Shown: positions 7,832-15,490, numbered from the stretch's first letter. The stretch: DNA of 45,258 bases from CAYQPF01 sp964419225 (GCA_964419225.1 CAYQPF010000023.1:1-45258); one strand, 5' to 3'. A program made the numbers and translations. Notes: generated by a model not told the origin, from the letters alone.

Positions 7832-8270
7832 TTTCATCCTCCTTAACTAGTAATTGTCTGATTTTGGTAAGTAGTTGGCTCATTTGCCAACGTAAGGTTG
7901 CATAATTGGTGTTCAGAGTCTGTGCTATTTCCTTGAGAGATTTTTTATGATAGAAGCGTTCCTGAATCAGTAATTGCTCAAAATCTGATAACTGTTTCAG
8001 AAATTCTGTTGAGAAGTATTCAGGTTCAGAATCTTCAGGATCCTGAAAACTTTGTATTATTCTTGAAACCTGGCGTTTATGCCTGTAGTACTCTCTGATT
8101 TTGTTCCGACAGATACCATACACATATGCTTCGACTGACCCTGTTACAGTGCCTCTTTTACCCAACACTATCAGCAGGCATTCCTGCAGAATATCCTCTC
8201 TGTCCTCCGGATTACTGACTTTCTGGCGGAGATAGTTCACTAATTTAACTTTGATTTTGTTTTCTATCAT
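7818..8270 (-). CDS. ECF-like RNA polymerase sigma factor (first of two)
   Basis: A 150-aa protein with the minimal ECF layout. Region 2 comprises NPEDREDILQECLLIVLGK, then AYVYGICRNKIREYYRHKRQ. After a short acidic linker comes region 4, with a helix-turn-helix in HKKSLKEIAQTLNTNYATLR. It is short for the family (usually 160-200 aa) but both regions are complete. The start ATG at 8270 has GAGAG upstream. It overlaps the FliG-C-like gene by 14 nt, occupying the position where an anti-sigma factor gene would normally follow. No anti-sigma signature is seen in the partner. Confidence 0.85.
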   Translation of the reverse strand: MIENKIKVKLVNYLRQKVSNPEDREDILQECLLIVLGKRGTVTGSVEAYVYGICRNKIREYYRHKRQVSRIIQSFQDPEDSEPEYFSTEFLKQLSDFEQLLIQERFYHKKSLKEIAQTLNTNYATLRWQMSQLLTKIRQLLVKEDENGLL

Positions 8271-8294
8271 AACACTCTCTATCTAATAGTGCAA

Positions 8295-8324
8295 ATTAGA
8301 AACAAAATGTTGGAAAAAAGTCAA
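8295..8324 (-). promoter_or_regulatory. Promoter of the sigma/FliG-C-like pair
   Basis: On the minus strand: TTGACT (8319-8324), 18-bp spacer, TCTAAT (8295-8300). CTAAT (8283-8287) and ATTAG (8295-8299) form a small inverted repeat over the -10 and start region that could be an operator. Confidence 0.5.
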
Positions 8325-8407
8325 AGGATTTTCCAGATTGAGTGTCATGACATACTTCAAGTACCTGTTGCAATAGTAACCACTTCATCAAAATTTTAAA
8401 TAATTAT

Positions 8408-8436
8408 TTGACACTCTTCTCCCAAAATGGTAGAGC
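8408..8436 (+). promoter_or_regulatory. Possible promoter of the AraC-type gene
   Basis: TTGACA (8408-8413), 17-bp spacer, poor -10 TAGAGC (8431-8436). A weak -10 would fit an activator-dependent promoter. A perfect palindrome TGTCATGACA lies upstream at 8343-8352. Confidence 0.35.
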
Positions 8437-8465
8437 AAAGGATATCAAAACCGAAGAGGTGAAGA

Positions 8466-9323
8466 ATGGGAAGAATTGAATGTATGGGAAAAGCCCTGTT
8501 ATTTATGGAAGAGAATTTGAAACGAAAGATCAGTACCGAGGATATTGCAGACGCTGCTAATTATTCTCTCTGGTATTTTCACCGCTCTTTTACTTTGTTA
8601 ACAGGATATCAACTTTTTGATTATCTGAGACGTCGCAGATTATCAGAAGTATGCTATGAACTGCTCTATACTCCTAAACCCTTGAAGCAACTGGCACTCG
8701 AGTACCAGTTCGAATCTCAGGAGGCATTCACCCGTTCTTTCAAGAGCTTTTCCGGTTATACCCCGGGTAAATTTCGCCGGGAAAAAGCAATTCCGGTTCG
8801 GTTTCAGGCAATAAATGCCGATAAATCCTATCACTATTTAAAAAAAGGAGAAACAAAGATGAAACCACGTTACGAGAACAAAGAAGCTTTCATGGTCACA
8901 GGAGTATTTATTAAAGCAAAACCAAGCGAGACCATGCATAAATTATGGGAAGAATTTATGCGGAGAATTAAGGAAATTCCGCATGTGAAAGATGATAAAA
9001 CCTGCTATCAGGTCTGTGTATATGATGCAAAGTCTGCAGCTGACGAGAATTATCTGTTTATTGCAGGCATGGAAGTCGCGGAGGCAGGTCAAGTTCCGGA
9101 AGGAATGATGTGTCATCAGGTTCAGGCAGCTGAATATGCAGTATTTGAACATAAAGGTGCACTCGATAAACTTCATTCCACCTATGAATACATCTTCGGA
9201 GTCTGGATGAATGAAAATGACAAAGAAGCTGCCGAAGGTGACTGCCTGGAAGTGTACGACGAACGTTTTAAATATGGAGAACCGGATTCTGTACTGGAAA
9301 TCTGGATCCCTGTGAAAAAGTAA
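8466..9323 (+). CDS. AraC-family regulator with GyrI-like effector-binding domain
   Basis: A 285-aa two-domain transcription regulator. Residues ~5-105 are an AraC/XylS DNA-binding domain: first helix-turn-helix ISTEDIADAANYSLWYFHRS, then LKQLALEYQFESQEAFTRSF, and the signature FSGYTPGKFRR. Residues ~130-285 form a GyrI-like/effector-binding domain, beginning with YENKEAFMVTGVFIKAK and ending with a typical YDERFKYGEPDSVLEIWIPVKK-like strand and acidic pocket. This is the SoxS/Rob-like layout of regulators that bind amphipathic small molecules. The ATG at 8466 follows GAAGAGGTGAAGA. No transporter or other obvious target lies beside it; it is divergent from the ECF sigma gene and shares a 195-bp intergenic region with it. 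Confidence 0.9.
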   Translation: MGRIECMGKALLFMEENLKRKISTEDIADAANYSLWYFHRSFTLLTGYQLFDYLRRRRLSEVCYELLYTPKPLKQLALEYQFESQEAFTRSFKSFSGYTPGKFRREKAIPVRFQAINADKSYHYLKKGETKMKPRYENKEAFMVTGVFIKAKPSETMHKLWEEFMRRIKEIPHVKDDKTCYQVCVYDAKSAADENYLFIAGMEVAEAGQVPEGMMCHQVQAAEYAVFEHKGALDKLHSTYEYIFGVWMNENDKEAAEGDCLEVYDERFKYGEPDSVLEIWIPVKK

Positions 9324-9339
9324 AAAAATAATTGTTAAA

Positions 9340-9368
9340 CCGGACCCGAGTCCTTGACTTGGGTTCGG
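9340..9368 (+). terminator. Hairpin after the AraC-type gene
   Basis: A 13-bp stem (CCGGACCCGAGTC against GACTTGGGTTCGG, loop CTT) that is fully paired in plus-strand RNA when G-U pairs are counted. The G-U pattern favours a plus-strand transcript. No U-run follows, so it may protect the 3' end rather than terminate. Confidence 0.45.
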
Positions 9369-9450
9369 TGGTAATATCATATTCGCTTGTTGGAACGATT
9401 GAGATGGAGTTCCGATGAGAAGCAAAAATCCTATTATAACAGGGACTTAG

Positions 9451-9480
9451 CATCGATATACAGGATGTTCAGGATTTGTG
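9451..9480 (+). repeat. CATCGATA-type dispersed repeat, copy 4
   Basis: CATCGATATACAGGATGTTC then AGGATTTGTG. It matches 2888-2920 over about 25 bases and diverges at the 3' end. It lies between the AraC-type gene and the HEPN stub. The rest of 9324-9534 shows nothing else. Confidence 0.7.
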
Positions 9481-9534
9481 ATTTGGATCAGGGAAAAGAT
9501 CTTGGTTGTGGAGCACAGAAATGCTCTGCTTGAA

Positions 9535-9663
9535 CTATATTTTTTTAAGAACAAACTCTTTGAGCATTAGTGCTTCTTTGTAGGCACTTTCGAGAGATTC
9601 TTTATCAATTCTTGCAACATCTTCATAACGAATGAGAACCGCAATATCATACAGATAGTCCAA
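9535..9663 (-). pseudogene. C-terminal stub of a HEPN-domain protein
   Basis: About 42 codons remain, from LDYLYDIAVLIRYEDVARID to KEFVLKKI. This reads like the last two helices of a HEPN protein that normally follows an MNT nucleotidyltransferase. The N-terminal helices and the R-x(4-6)-H catalytic region are missing. The stub begins inside the last codons of the MNT gene in another frame, as expected if one deletion removed the MNT stop region and most of HEPN. No start codon with a ribosome binding site exists. Probably not expressed. Confidence 0.6.
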
Positions 9664-9979
9664 ATTCCTTAATAACATAAGATAAATTACCGAAGAATTT
9701 GCTTTCTTCTTCAAATTGTTTCCTTTCTTTAACAATGATATCCAAAGGAACCAGCTTGTTTATATTCCAGAGACGATTTCTTATGGCAAAAGTAAGAGCA
9801 TTTTTATCTTCAAGACTAATTGAATTTTCCATTAAGATGAGGAAATCATAATCACTATCCGGAGTTGCAGTACCATTGGCTCTGGAACCAAAGAGAATAA
9901 GCTCCTTAGCAGAAACCTTGGCCATTTCTTCTTTAATATTAGCAATTAATTCTTCCAAAACTTGAGATGAATCCTTCAT
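9647..9979 (-). CDS. MNT-type minimal nucleotidyltransferase, HEPN partner lost
   Basis: A 110-aa nucleotidyltransferase of the MNT family, the usual antitoxin-like partner of HEPN RNases; some MNT proteins inactivate HEPN by nucleotidylation. The core motif GSRANGTATPDSDYDF (residues 31-46) has G31-S32 and the metal-binding Asp pair D43 and D45; the third Asp is D80 in LVPLDIIVKE. Length is normal, but the last residues (KEFGLSV) are not the usual family ending and appear to come from HEPN-derived sequence read in another frame. The start ATG at 9979 has GAGAGAA upstream. With HEPN reduced to a stub, this is an orphan antitoxin-like gene that may be decaying. Confidence 0.8.
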   Translation of the reverse strand: MKDSSQVLEELIANIKEEMAKVSAKELILFGSRANGTATPDSDYDFLILMENSISLEDKNALTFAIRNRLWNINKLVPLDIIVKERKQFEEESKFFGNLSYVIKEFGLSV

Positions 9980-10146
9980 AATTCTATTCTCTCCTGTCTC
10001 TAATATACAAAATCAACGGGACTTGTCAAACAAATTCTCTGAGCTCTCTGCCTACAAGATAACAGATAAATGTTGCAACAATAAGCACAAACGGAAAAGA
10101 GAGCTTGGGGTGAAACCGGGTTAGAAATTTTGTTCTTCAATATTTG

Positions 10147-10180
10147 ACCCGAACTGTGCAGTAGATTCTTTACAATCTGG
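10147..10180 (-). repeat. 34-bp dispersed repeat, copy 2 (inverted)
   Basis: The reverse complement begins CCAGATTGTAAAGAATCTAC and differs from 21-54 at two positions. It lies in the 275-bp gap between the MNT gene and the next exported-protein gene, which otherwise contains only a promoter. Confidence 0.8.
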
Positions 10181-10201
10181 GTCTAACACAATTCATTTTT
10201 C

Positions 10202-10231
10202 TTGACTTTGAGTCTCAATGGAAAATATTAA
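10202..10231 (+). promoter_or_regulatory. Promoter of the small exported protein gene
   Basis: TTGACT (10202-10207), 18-bp spacer, TATTAA (10226-10231); predicted start of transcription near 10238. The same arrangement occurs before the next gene (10752-10781). Confidence 0.6.
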
Positions 10232-10255
10232 GATAATCTCAATTTCCCAAGGAGG

Positions 10256-10750
10256 TTGATTATAAAAAAGCTCATACTCATGATTTGTTTAGTCTTAAAC
10301 ATGTCGATAATGTTTTGTTTAGAATTCAAGGTGGAATCTTGTGAATTAGATACAGTAGAAAGAGTTAATACAAAAGACTGGATAAACGACAAAAATGCTG
10401 GAAATTATTTTATATTAAATGTTGTAACAGATGTGAAATCTCAATTATATTTGAGCGGAGTAGATGTAAGAAGAAAGCAACGATCTATAACATCAACACT
10501 TGTCTTAAAATCTGATGCTTGGGATAAATCTAAATTGTACCTGAAAAATACAGATGTAACGAAGAATGATAGTGATTCAACTCAGGCATATTACTTTATG
10601 CTTACCAATAATTATAATAATCCAAGCATTACTTTTTGTGCAAAAAACTATCAGCCGTTAATCTATAAAATACCCTTCAGAATAGATTCTTATAAAACAT
10701 ATAAAATTATTCTTAAATCGGTTGGCACTGACTACCCAGTTCTGAAATAG
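10256..10750 (+). CDS. Unrecognised exported protein, ambiguous start codon
   Basis: About 160 aa. A hydrophobic N-terminal segment (residues 5-21, KLILMICLVLNMSIMFC) looks like a signal peptide; there is no convincing lipobox. The mature part is polar and rich in D, N, T and K, with a beta-strand-like pattern (NYFILNVVTDVKSQLYLSGV) and two cysteines. Family not recognised. The start is odd: a strong AAGGAGG (10249-10255) directly abuts TTG at 10256, so normal spacing would place initiation at ATT (10259), ATA (10262) or AAA (10265), while the first ATG (10280) is 24 nt away and would cut into the signal peptide. It has its own promoter and is followed by another promoter, so it is probably monocistronic. 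Confidence 0.6.
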   Translation: MIIKKLILMICLVLNMSIMFCLEFKVESCELDTVERVNTKDWINDKNAGNYFILNVVTDVKSQLYLSGVDVRRKQRSITSTLVLKSDAWDKSKLYLKNTDVTKNDSDSTQAYYFMLTNNYNNPSITFCAKNYQPLIYKIPFRIDSYKTYKIILKSVGTDYPVLK

Positions 10751-10751
10751 G

Positions 10752-10781
10752 TTGACTTTATTTTCTCTTCTACAGTATTAA
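10752..10781 (+). promoter_or_regulatory. Promoter of the double-GNAT gene
   Basis: TTGACT (10752-10757), 18-bp spacer, TATTAA (10776-10781). It starts one base after the preceding stop codon; the ATG is at 10807 after GAGGGATCT. Confidence 0.6.
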
Positions 10782-10806
10782 AAACGAAAATATTTATGAG
10801 GGATCT

Positions 10807-11757
10807 ATGCAGATAAAAGAAGCTGATCAGGCTGATTATATATTCATTGCTGAGTTATTCAGAAAGTTGAACATTACCTGGCCTCAGTATCCTATGTCCG
10901 TTGAAGAATTGCTTAAAGCTGATTTAAGGAATAAGAGTATTCTGTCTAAAAGGTATGTTGTCCTGGAATCAGGAAAACCCGTCGGGTATGGCAGCATCAG
11001 GCAAATGTCTCCCTACAACCAAAGAACCCAGTATAAAATCATTATTCTTACAGAGTCTGACTATTGCCGTAAAGGAATAGGTACTTCCTTATTTAACCAT
11101 ATCCTGACAGAGAATAAGATTGGATCAGATGCTGTCCTGAGTGCAGATGCCTATTCTGTTTATCCGGAATTACTCGGGTTCTATCAAAAATCAGGATTTC
11201 ATGATAACTGGCAGGAAACACCTGTAATCGTAGATATCAATAATGTCGATTTAACTGGTCTTACAACAATGACTGCTCAAATCAGAGAACAGGGATTTGA
11301 AATATTTGCTTTAGAAAGTGCTCAAGCTTGCTCTGAAAGGAACAGGGAACTCTACAACCTTTACAATAAGATTTATGAAACTATTCCTTCGGAAGACGAT
11401 TATGTATATGAAGCTCCAAGCTTTGAAAACTGGGAACAAGATCATATTCTGGCTGACGATGTTGTATTTGATTCCTGGTTCTATATTACCTATCAGGGTG
11501 AATATATCGGATTGAAAGAAGTGTTTTTCAACGAAGCGAAAACTGAGTTACTCGGTGGTTTAATGGGAGTTTTACCTGAATTCAGAAAACAAGGTTTAGC
11601 CAGACTCATGCAGTTGAAAACAATTGACTATGCACAGAGCTTGGATCATAAATATTTACGTTCCTGTACTGCTGTCAGTAATTACCCTATGCAGAAATTA
11701 TTTCAGGATCTGGGCTATAAACAGTTATATGTCTGGCATCAAATGTACAAATTCTGA
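10807..11757 (+). CDS. Tandem GNAT N-acetyltransferase
   Basis: A 316-aa protein with two GNAT folds. The first spans residues ~1-145; its acetyl-CoA-binding motif A is in IIILTESDYCRKGIGTSLFNH (R-K-G-I-G), followed by the typical GFYQKSGFHD. The second spans residues ~155-316, with motif A in LLGGLMGVLPEFRKQGLARL (R-K-Q-G-L-A) and a final LFQDLGYKQLYVWHQMY. Such proteins transfer an acetyl group from acetyl-CoA to an amine; the substrate cannot be inferred. Double-GNAT proteins are known for aminoglycoside- and mycothiol-type enzymes, but no closer match is evident. Both CoA loops look intact. Monocistronic, with an imperfect hairpin downstream. Confidence 0.85.
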   Translation: MQIKEADQADYIFIAELFRKLNITWPQYPMSVEELLKADLRNKSILSKRYVVLESGKPVGYGSIRQMSPYNQRTQYKIIILTESDYCRKGIGTSLFNHILTENKIGSDAVLSADAYSVYPELLGFYQKSGFHDNWQETPVIVDINNVDLTGLTTMTAQIREQGFEIFALESAQACSERNRELYNLYNKIYETIPSEDDYVYEAPSFENWEQDHILADDVVFDSWFYITYQGEYIGLKEVFFNEAKTELLGGLMGVLPEFRKQGLARLMQLKTIDYAQSLDHKYLRSCTAVSNYPMQKLFQDLGYKQLYVWHQMYKF

Positions 11758-11852
11758 GGCCAAAAGATATAAATAAGCCCACTCTAAAAAGTTATTTATC
11801 CACAGAAGAGAATAAAATAGGTGTCAGGTGCCAGTAGAGATTAAGGACGAAA

Positions 11853-11879
11853 GAGGCTGATCAACGTTGAATCAGCCTC
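11853..11879. terminator. Hairpin between convergent genes
   Basis: GAGGCTGAT and ATCAGCCTC pair perfectly around a 9-nt loop that contains CAACGTTG. It separates the plus-strand GNAT gene from the minus-strand solenoid/HEAT gene. No U-run on either side, so the terminator role is tentative. Confidence 0.5.
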
Positions 11880-11914
11880 GCTGGACAATTTATTTACGTG
11901 TGTCAAGCAAATCT

Positions 11915-11935
11915 CAACTCTCAACTCTCAACTTT
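11915..11935 (+). repeat. Heptamer tandem tract (CAACTCT), 3 units
   Basis: CAACTCT, CAACTCT, CAACTTT in register, ending three bases before the stop codon of the minus-strand gene. Same family as 3695-3722. Confidence 0.75.
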
Positions 11936-11938
11936 AAC

Positions 11939-14479
11939 TTACTTCCCAATGATTCCGTCCACATGTTTTTTTTGTCTTGGAGTTAAGCTGTCATAATTCT
12001 TCTTTAAAATATCTTTGGGTATTGGTGTTATCTTTTCCAGTGCTTTTTGAGCTGAGTAGCGTACTTCCTGATACGGATCATCCAAAGCTGCAATCAAGGG
12101 TAGTACTGCATCCTGGGAACTAACTTTCTGCAAGGCAATAGCAGCTTCACGTCTGACTGTAACCAATGAATCACTGAGTAATTCTGTAAAAATCTGAATT
12201 GCCCGGGCATCCTTGATATCACCCAAAGCCTGTAAAGCTGCCTGACGGTATCGATTGGTTTTATTACAATAACTTGTTAAGATCGGATAAACCTGCTGGT
12301 CTTTAACTTCGCCCAAAAGCATGATCAACATGGGAATATTCTGCACCTGAGTCGTATCATTCAAAGCTTTTTGTAAATAAGGAATAGCCTTGGAACCGAT
12401 CTTGGGAATGACTTCGAAAATAGTCTGTTCTTCACGTACAAGATCTGTATCCAATTGAGACATCAAATAAACCATGGCAGTATCGCCCATGGCAATCAGT
12501 CTGTCGCGGGCGGGTTTGACAATATGCATATGCTTTTGAGAGGCTACAGAAGCCTGCAGAAAGAGCATTTCCACATCCGCTGCCAGTTTCATATTGCTGG
12601 GAACAGCATCATAAGGTTTGGTGGGAGCAATGACATTCAGATAGGAATTATTGGTATCAATCCCTACCCCGTATGTTGACTGCAGCCATTGTTTATTGTT
12701 TTTTAAGGTTGTTGTTGTATAACCATCATTACCATTCAAATCCAGAAAAATCCCGATGTCACCATAATCCCGACGCCAGTCTGAATATCCCTGCACATTT
12801 GCACCCCGATAACTGTAGGCATCATTACCATTCACATCACAGAGGAAACTGAGGGCATTGGCATTACCACCACCCTGAGATAAATCGGAACAAACATAAT
12901 TGTCATCACCTTTATAGTCAAATAACCCACCGAATGCCAGATCATGTCCACAGCCCTGGGAGACACCTTTGGCAATATAACTGTCATTACCGGCATAGTC
13001 TGCCAGAACTCCAAAAGCCAAATGCACTCCGGCACCCTGTGCATATTGATAGGATACATAATGGTCATTTCCGGATTTATCGATTAATCCACCAAGAGCA
13101 TACCAGTATCCCACACCCTGACCATAGATATCTGAAACATAATTATCATTACCTTCCTGATCGGCCAACAAACCGATACCACCGGAAAAATAGGGTCTTT
13201 CACCCAGACCAAAACCCTGGGAAAGACTCTCAAAATGATCATCGTATCTTAAAACATCGACAATATTCTTTTTGACAATATAGTCATCATTGCCTTTGGA
13301 ATCAATTAATGCTCCCATTCCACCTGTGTAGCCAAAGCCCTGTCCATAAAGAATACATTCATAGTTGTCATTTCCATTCTTATCGATTAGTAAACCAATA
13401 CCCAGATCTCCGGCTCCCTGAACCATTGTATTGGCAAAATAATGATCGTCACCTTCACTGTCATTCAATACTCCGATCCCAAAGATTCCACAACCCTGAG
13501 AGAAATTGTTTGCTTTGTAAATATCATCACCTTTATAATCACACAGGAAGTTTATTCCCCAGAAGCCACAACCCTGAACAAAGTCTTGTCCTTGATAAAT
13601 GTCATTCCCGGTAAAATCAAGAAGAATGAATAAACTGGAAGTTTCTTTTAAATTAAAGAGATTATCACCTTTGAAATCGAGAACGCAAACCGCATTGTTC
13701 AAATCTGCATCTGTTTGGGGATTAATCACAATATTGCCTAATTCGGTGGTAATAATCCGATAATCCTGTTTACTTTTTGCCGGATCAGCCAAGGTTTCAA
13801 TTTCTTTAATAAGTGCGGCAGTTTCTATACCAGCCTGAACAAGAGAAGTTTTATCCATTTTGGCAGCCATTTTGAAGAATTTTTTACGTTCTTTGTCAGC
13901 CCGCATCGTATTTTCTCTGGCTTTTTTAAGATCATCTTCATCTCCGGAAGAACCGCCATCGAAGAACATCTTCCGGGCATAAGTTTTCAAATATTTTGTT
14001 TCTTCAACGGTAAAAGGAGAAAATGCAAGATCAATATTTTTTTGAATAGATGGCAATTTTCTGCATAACAGATCCACGATTTTAGCATTGGCAGGTGAAA
14101 GATCATCCAGAGGATTACTAAAAAGTGATTTTTTTATTTTTAAAGGATTTGCTGTTACTAAAGATTTTTGAGCAGGAATATCAAGCATTCCGGCATATCT
14201 GGCTAAAATGGAGGCAATGTCAGCCTGGTTATTGAAGGAATAGTCGGCTAATGAGTCACAAACAAAAAAAGAATTCATAGGTTTTTCGAAGAGTCGATCA
14301 ATTACTTTTAATCTGTAGATATCGGGTTTGCTCTTGTTAATCACGATTGTAAGATCCTGTTTCTCCATTTTCAAGGCTGTCAGAGCAGAATCAACATGAG
14401 CTGTAGATAGAATATCAAGTGGCGTGGAAAAAAGATTTGTAATCAGCAAGAGACAAAAAATAATCAGGAAATTTTTCAT
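11939..14479 (-). CDS. Exported GxDxY-repeat solenoid protein with C-terminal HEAT repeats
   Basis: An 846-aa exported protein with a signal peptide at residues 1-18 (FLIIFCLLLITNLFS). Residues ~30-260 are helical and charged. Residues ~270-610 contain about eleven units of roughly 29-33 aa, each with G-(N/D)-D-x-Y, then (S/V/A)-Q-G-x-G, then G-x-L-x-D; examples are GNDNYVSDIYGQGVGYWYAL and GGLIDKSGNDHYV. The regular glycine and aspartate pattern suggests a beta-solenoid, perhaps calcium-binding. Residues ~680-830 hold HEAT/PBS-lyase-type repeats (LGDIKDARAIQIFTELLSDS, then VRREAAIALQKVSSQDAV). No catalytic site is recognised. The ATG at 14479 follows AAAAGGAGTAAATA. Likely a periplasmic or surface scaffold; not assignable to a pathway. 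Confidence 0.8.
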   Translation of the reverse strand: MKNFLIIFCLLLITNLFSTPLDILSTAHVDSALTALKMEKQDLTIVINKSKPDIYRLKVIDRLFEKPMNSFFVCDSLADYSFNNQADIASILARYAGMLDIPAQKSLVTANPLKIKKSLFSNPLDDLSPANAKIVDLLCRKLPSIQKNIDLAFSPFTVEETKYLKTYARKMFFDGGSSGDEDDLKKARENTMRADKERKKFFKMAAKMDKTSLVQAGIETAALIKEIETLADPAKSKQDYRIITTELGNIVINPQTDADLNNAVCVLDFKGDNLFNLKETSSLFILLDFTGNDIYQGQDFVQGCGFWGINFLCDYKGDDIYKANNFSQGCGIFGIGVLNDSEGDDHYFANTMVQGAGDLGIGLLIDKNGNDNYECILYGQGFGYTGGMGALIDSKGNDDYIVKKNIVDVLRYDDHFESLSQGFGLGERPYFSGGIGLLADQEGNDNYVSDIYGQGVGYWYALGGLIDKSGNDHYVSYQYAQGAGVHLAFGVLADYAGNDSYIAKGVSQGCGHDLAFGGLFDYKGDDNYVCSDLSQGGGNANALSFLCDVNGNDAYSYRGANVQGYSDWRRDYGDIGIFLDLNGNDGYTTTTLKNNKQWLQSTYGVGIDTNNSYLNVIAPTKPYDAVPSNMKLAADVEMLFLQASVASQKHMHIVKPARDRLIAMGDTAMVYLMSQLDTDLVREEQTIFEVIPKIGSKAIPYLQKALNDTTQVQNIPMLIMLLGEVKDQQVYPILTSYCNKTNRYRQAALQALGDIKDARAIQIFTELLSDSLVTVRREAAIALQKVSSQDAVLPLIAALDDPYQEVRYSAQKALEKITPIPKDILKKNYDSLTPRQKKHVDGIIGK

Positions 14480-14500
14480 TATTTACTCCTTTTGAGGAAA

Positions 14501-14527
14501 GTTGGCAGTGAACAGTGGGCATTTTGC
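14501..14527 (+). repeat. Degenerate heptamer tract (GTGGGCA type)
   Basis: Four 7-bp units (GTTGGCA, GTGAACA, GTGGGCA, TTTTGCA). Same word as 30277-30311 and the reverse complement of 3730-3764. It lies in the 5' leader of the minus-strand solenoid gene. Confidence 0.6.
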
Positions 14528-14636
14528 AATTAATGCCTTCTGCTTTTTATAAAGATATCACTTTCCTGCCTTGACCTTCAAATGCAGAGATTAACTGCAT
14601 CATAGGCACATTCTGATAATAATATTTATCAGGAAT

Positions 14637-14665
14637 CTCATAATTTTAAAGTTTTTTTACGTCAA
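14637..14665 (-). promoter_or_regulatory. Promoter of the solenoid/HEAT gene
   Basis: Minus strand: TTGACG (14660-14665), 17-bp spacer, TATGAG (14637-14642). This gives a leader of about 150 nt that contains the 14501-14527 tract. Confidence 0.5.
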
Positions 14666-14734
14666 GCAATGAATATACTTGACTAAATAAAAACTTATAG
14701 AAATCTTTTAACTGGAATAATATGGAGGCTAAAA

Positions 14735-15490
14735 ATGGCTGATGTTATTGATTATAAAATTTTAGGTGACGACATGCAGTTAGTCATCGTCGAACTGGAT
14801 TACAATGAAGGTGTCTTTGCAGAACCCGGATCCATGATGTTTATGGAAGAAGGAATTGAAATGCAGACAGGAACCGGAGGCGGCCTCTGGAATGGTTTTA
14901 AAAGAATGCTGACAGGAGAAAGTCTCTTTGTTTCAGCATTTTATAACAAATGTCTGGATAAAAAGAAAGTAGCTTTTGCCGCACCTTATCCAGGGAAGAT
15001 CTTACCCTTGGATTTAGCCCAAATTGGAGGCGAATTCCTTTGTCAAAGATCCAGTTTCCTCTGTGCTGCACAAGGTATTAATCTCGAAATAGCTTTCACA
15101 AAGAAGCTCGGAGCCGGATTTTTCGGCGGAGAAGGCTTTATCTTGCAACGAGTAAGAGGCGATGGTCTTTGTTTTATACATGCCGGCGGTACATTAGTCA
15201 AAAGAGAGCTCCAGCCAGGAGAAACTCTTTTTGTGGATACAGGCTGTCTCGTTGCCTTCTCTCCTTCTGTACATTATGATATTAAATTTATAGGTGGTTT
15301 CAAAAACACCTTGTTTGGTGGGGAAGGCCTGTTCTGGGCCACACTTAGCGGTCCGGGAACAGTGTATCTGCAGAGTTTACCATTCTCCAGACTGTCAGAC
15401 AGAATCAGATCTTCAATGTACTCAGGCGGAAAAGAACAAACAAATGGATTAGGTGGCCTTCTCGGTGGTTTACTTAACGGGGATAGATAA
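14735..15490 (+). CDS. AIM24/TIGR00266 family protein
   Basis: A 251-aa soluble protein matching the TIGR00266/AIM24 family: N-terminal VELDYNEGVFAEPGSMMFME, the glycine run TGTGGGLWNGFKRMLTGES, FFGGEGFILQRVRGDGLCFI, and a glycine-rich C-terminal tail after LQSLPFSRLSDRI. The family has a double beta-helix-like fold, and its biochemical activity is unknown; the yeast relative AIM24 is mitochondrial. TATGGAGGCTAAAA precedes the ATG. First gene of a three-gene operon: the diguanylate cyclase begins 12 bp later and the ABC ATPase 8 bp after that. Confidence 0.9.
   Translation: MADVIDYKILGDDMQLVIVELDYNEGVFAEPGSMMFMEEGIEMQTGTGGGLWNGFKRMLTGESLFVSAFYNKCLDKKKVAFAAPYPGKILPLDLAQIGGEFLCQRSSFLCAAQGINLEIAFTKKLGAGFFGGEGFILQRVRGDGLCFIHAGGTLVKRELQPGETLFVDTGCLVAFSPSVHYDIKFIGGFKNTLFGGEGLFWATLSGPGTVYLQSLPFSRLSDRIRSSMYSGGKEQTNGLGGLLGGLLNGDR

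Noticed and set aside
12455..13633. Several 63-113-codon plus-strand frames inside the 846-aa gene
   Set aside because: They are antisense shadows created by the regular codon pattern of the GxDxY repeats.
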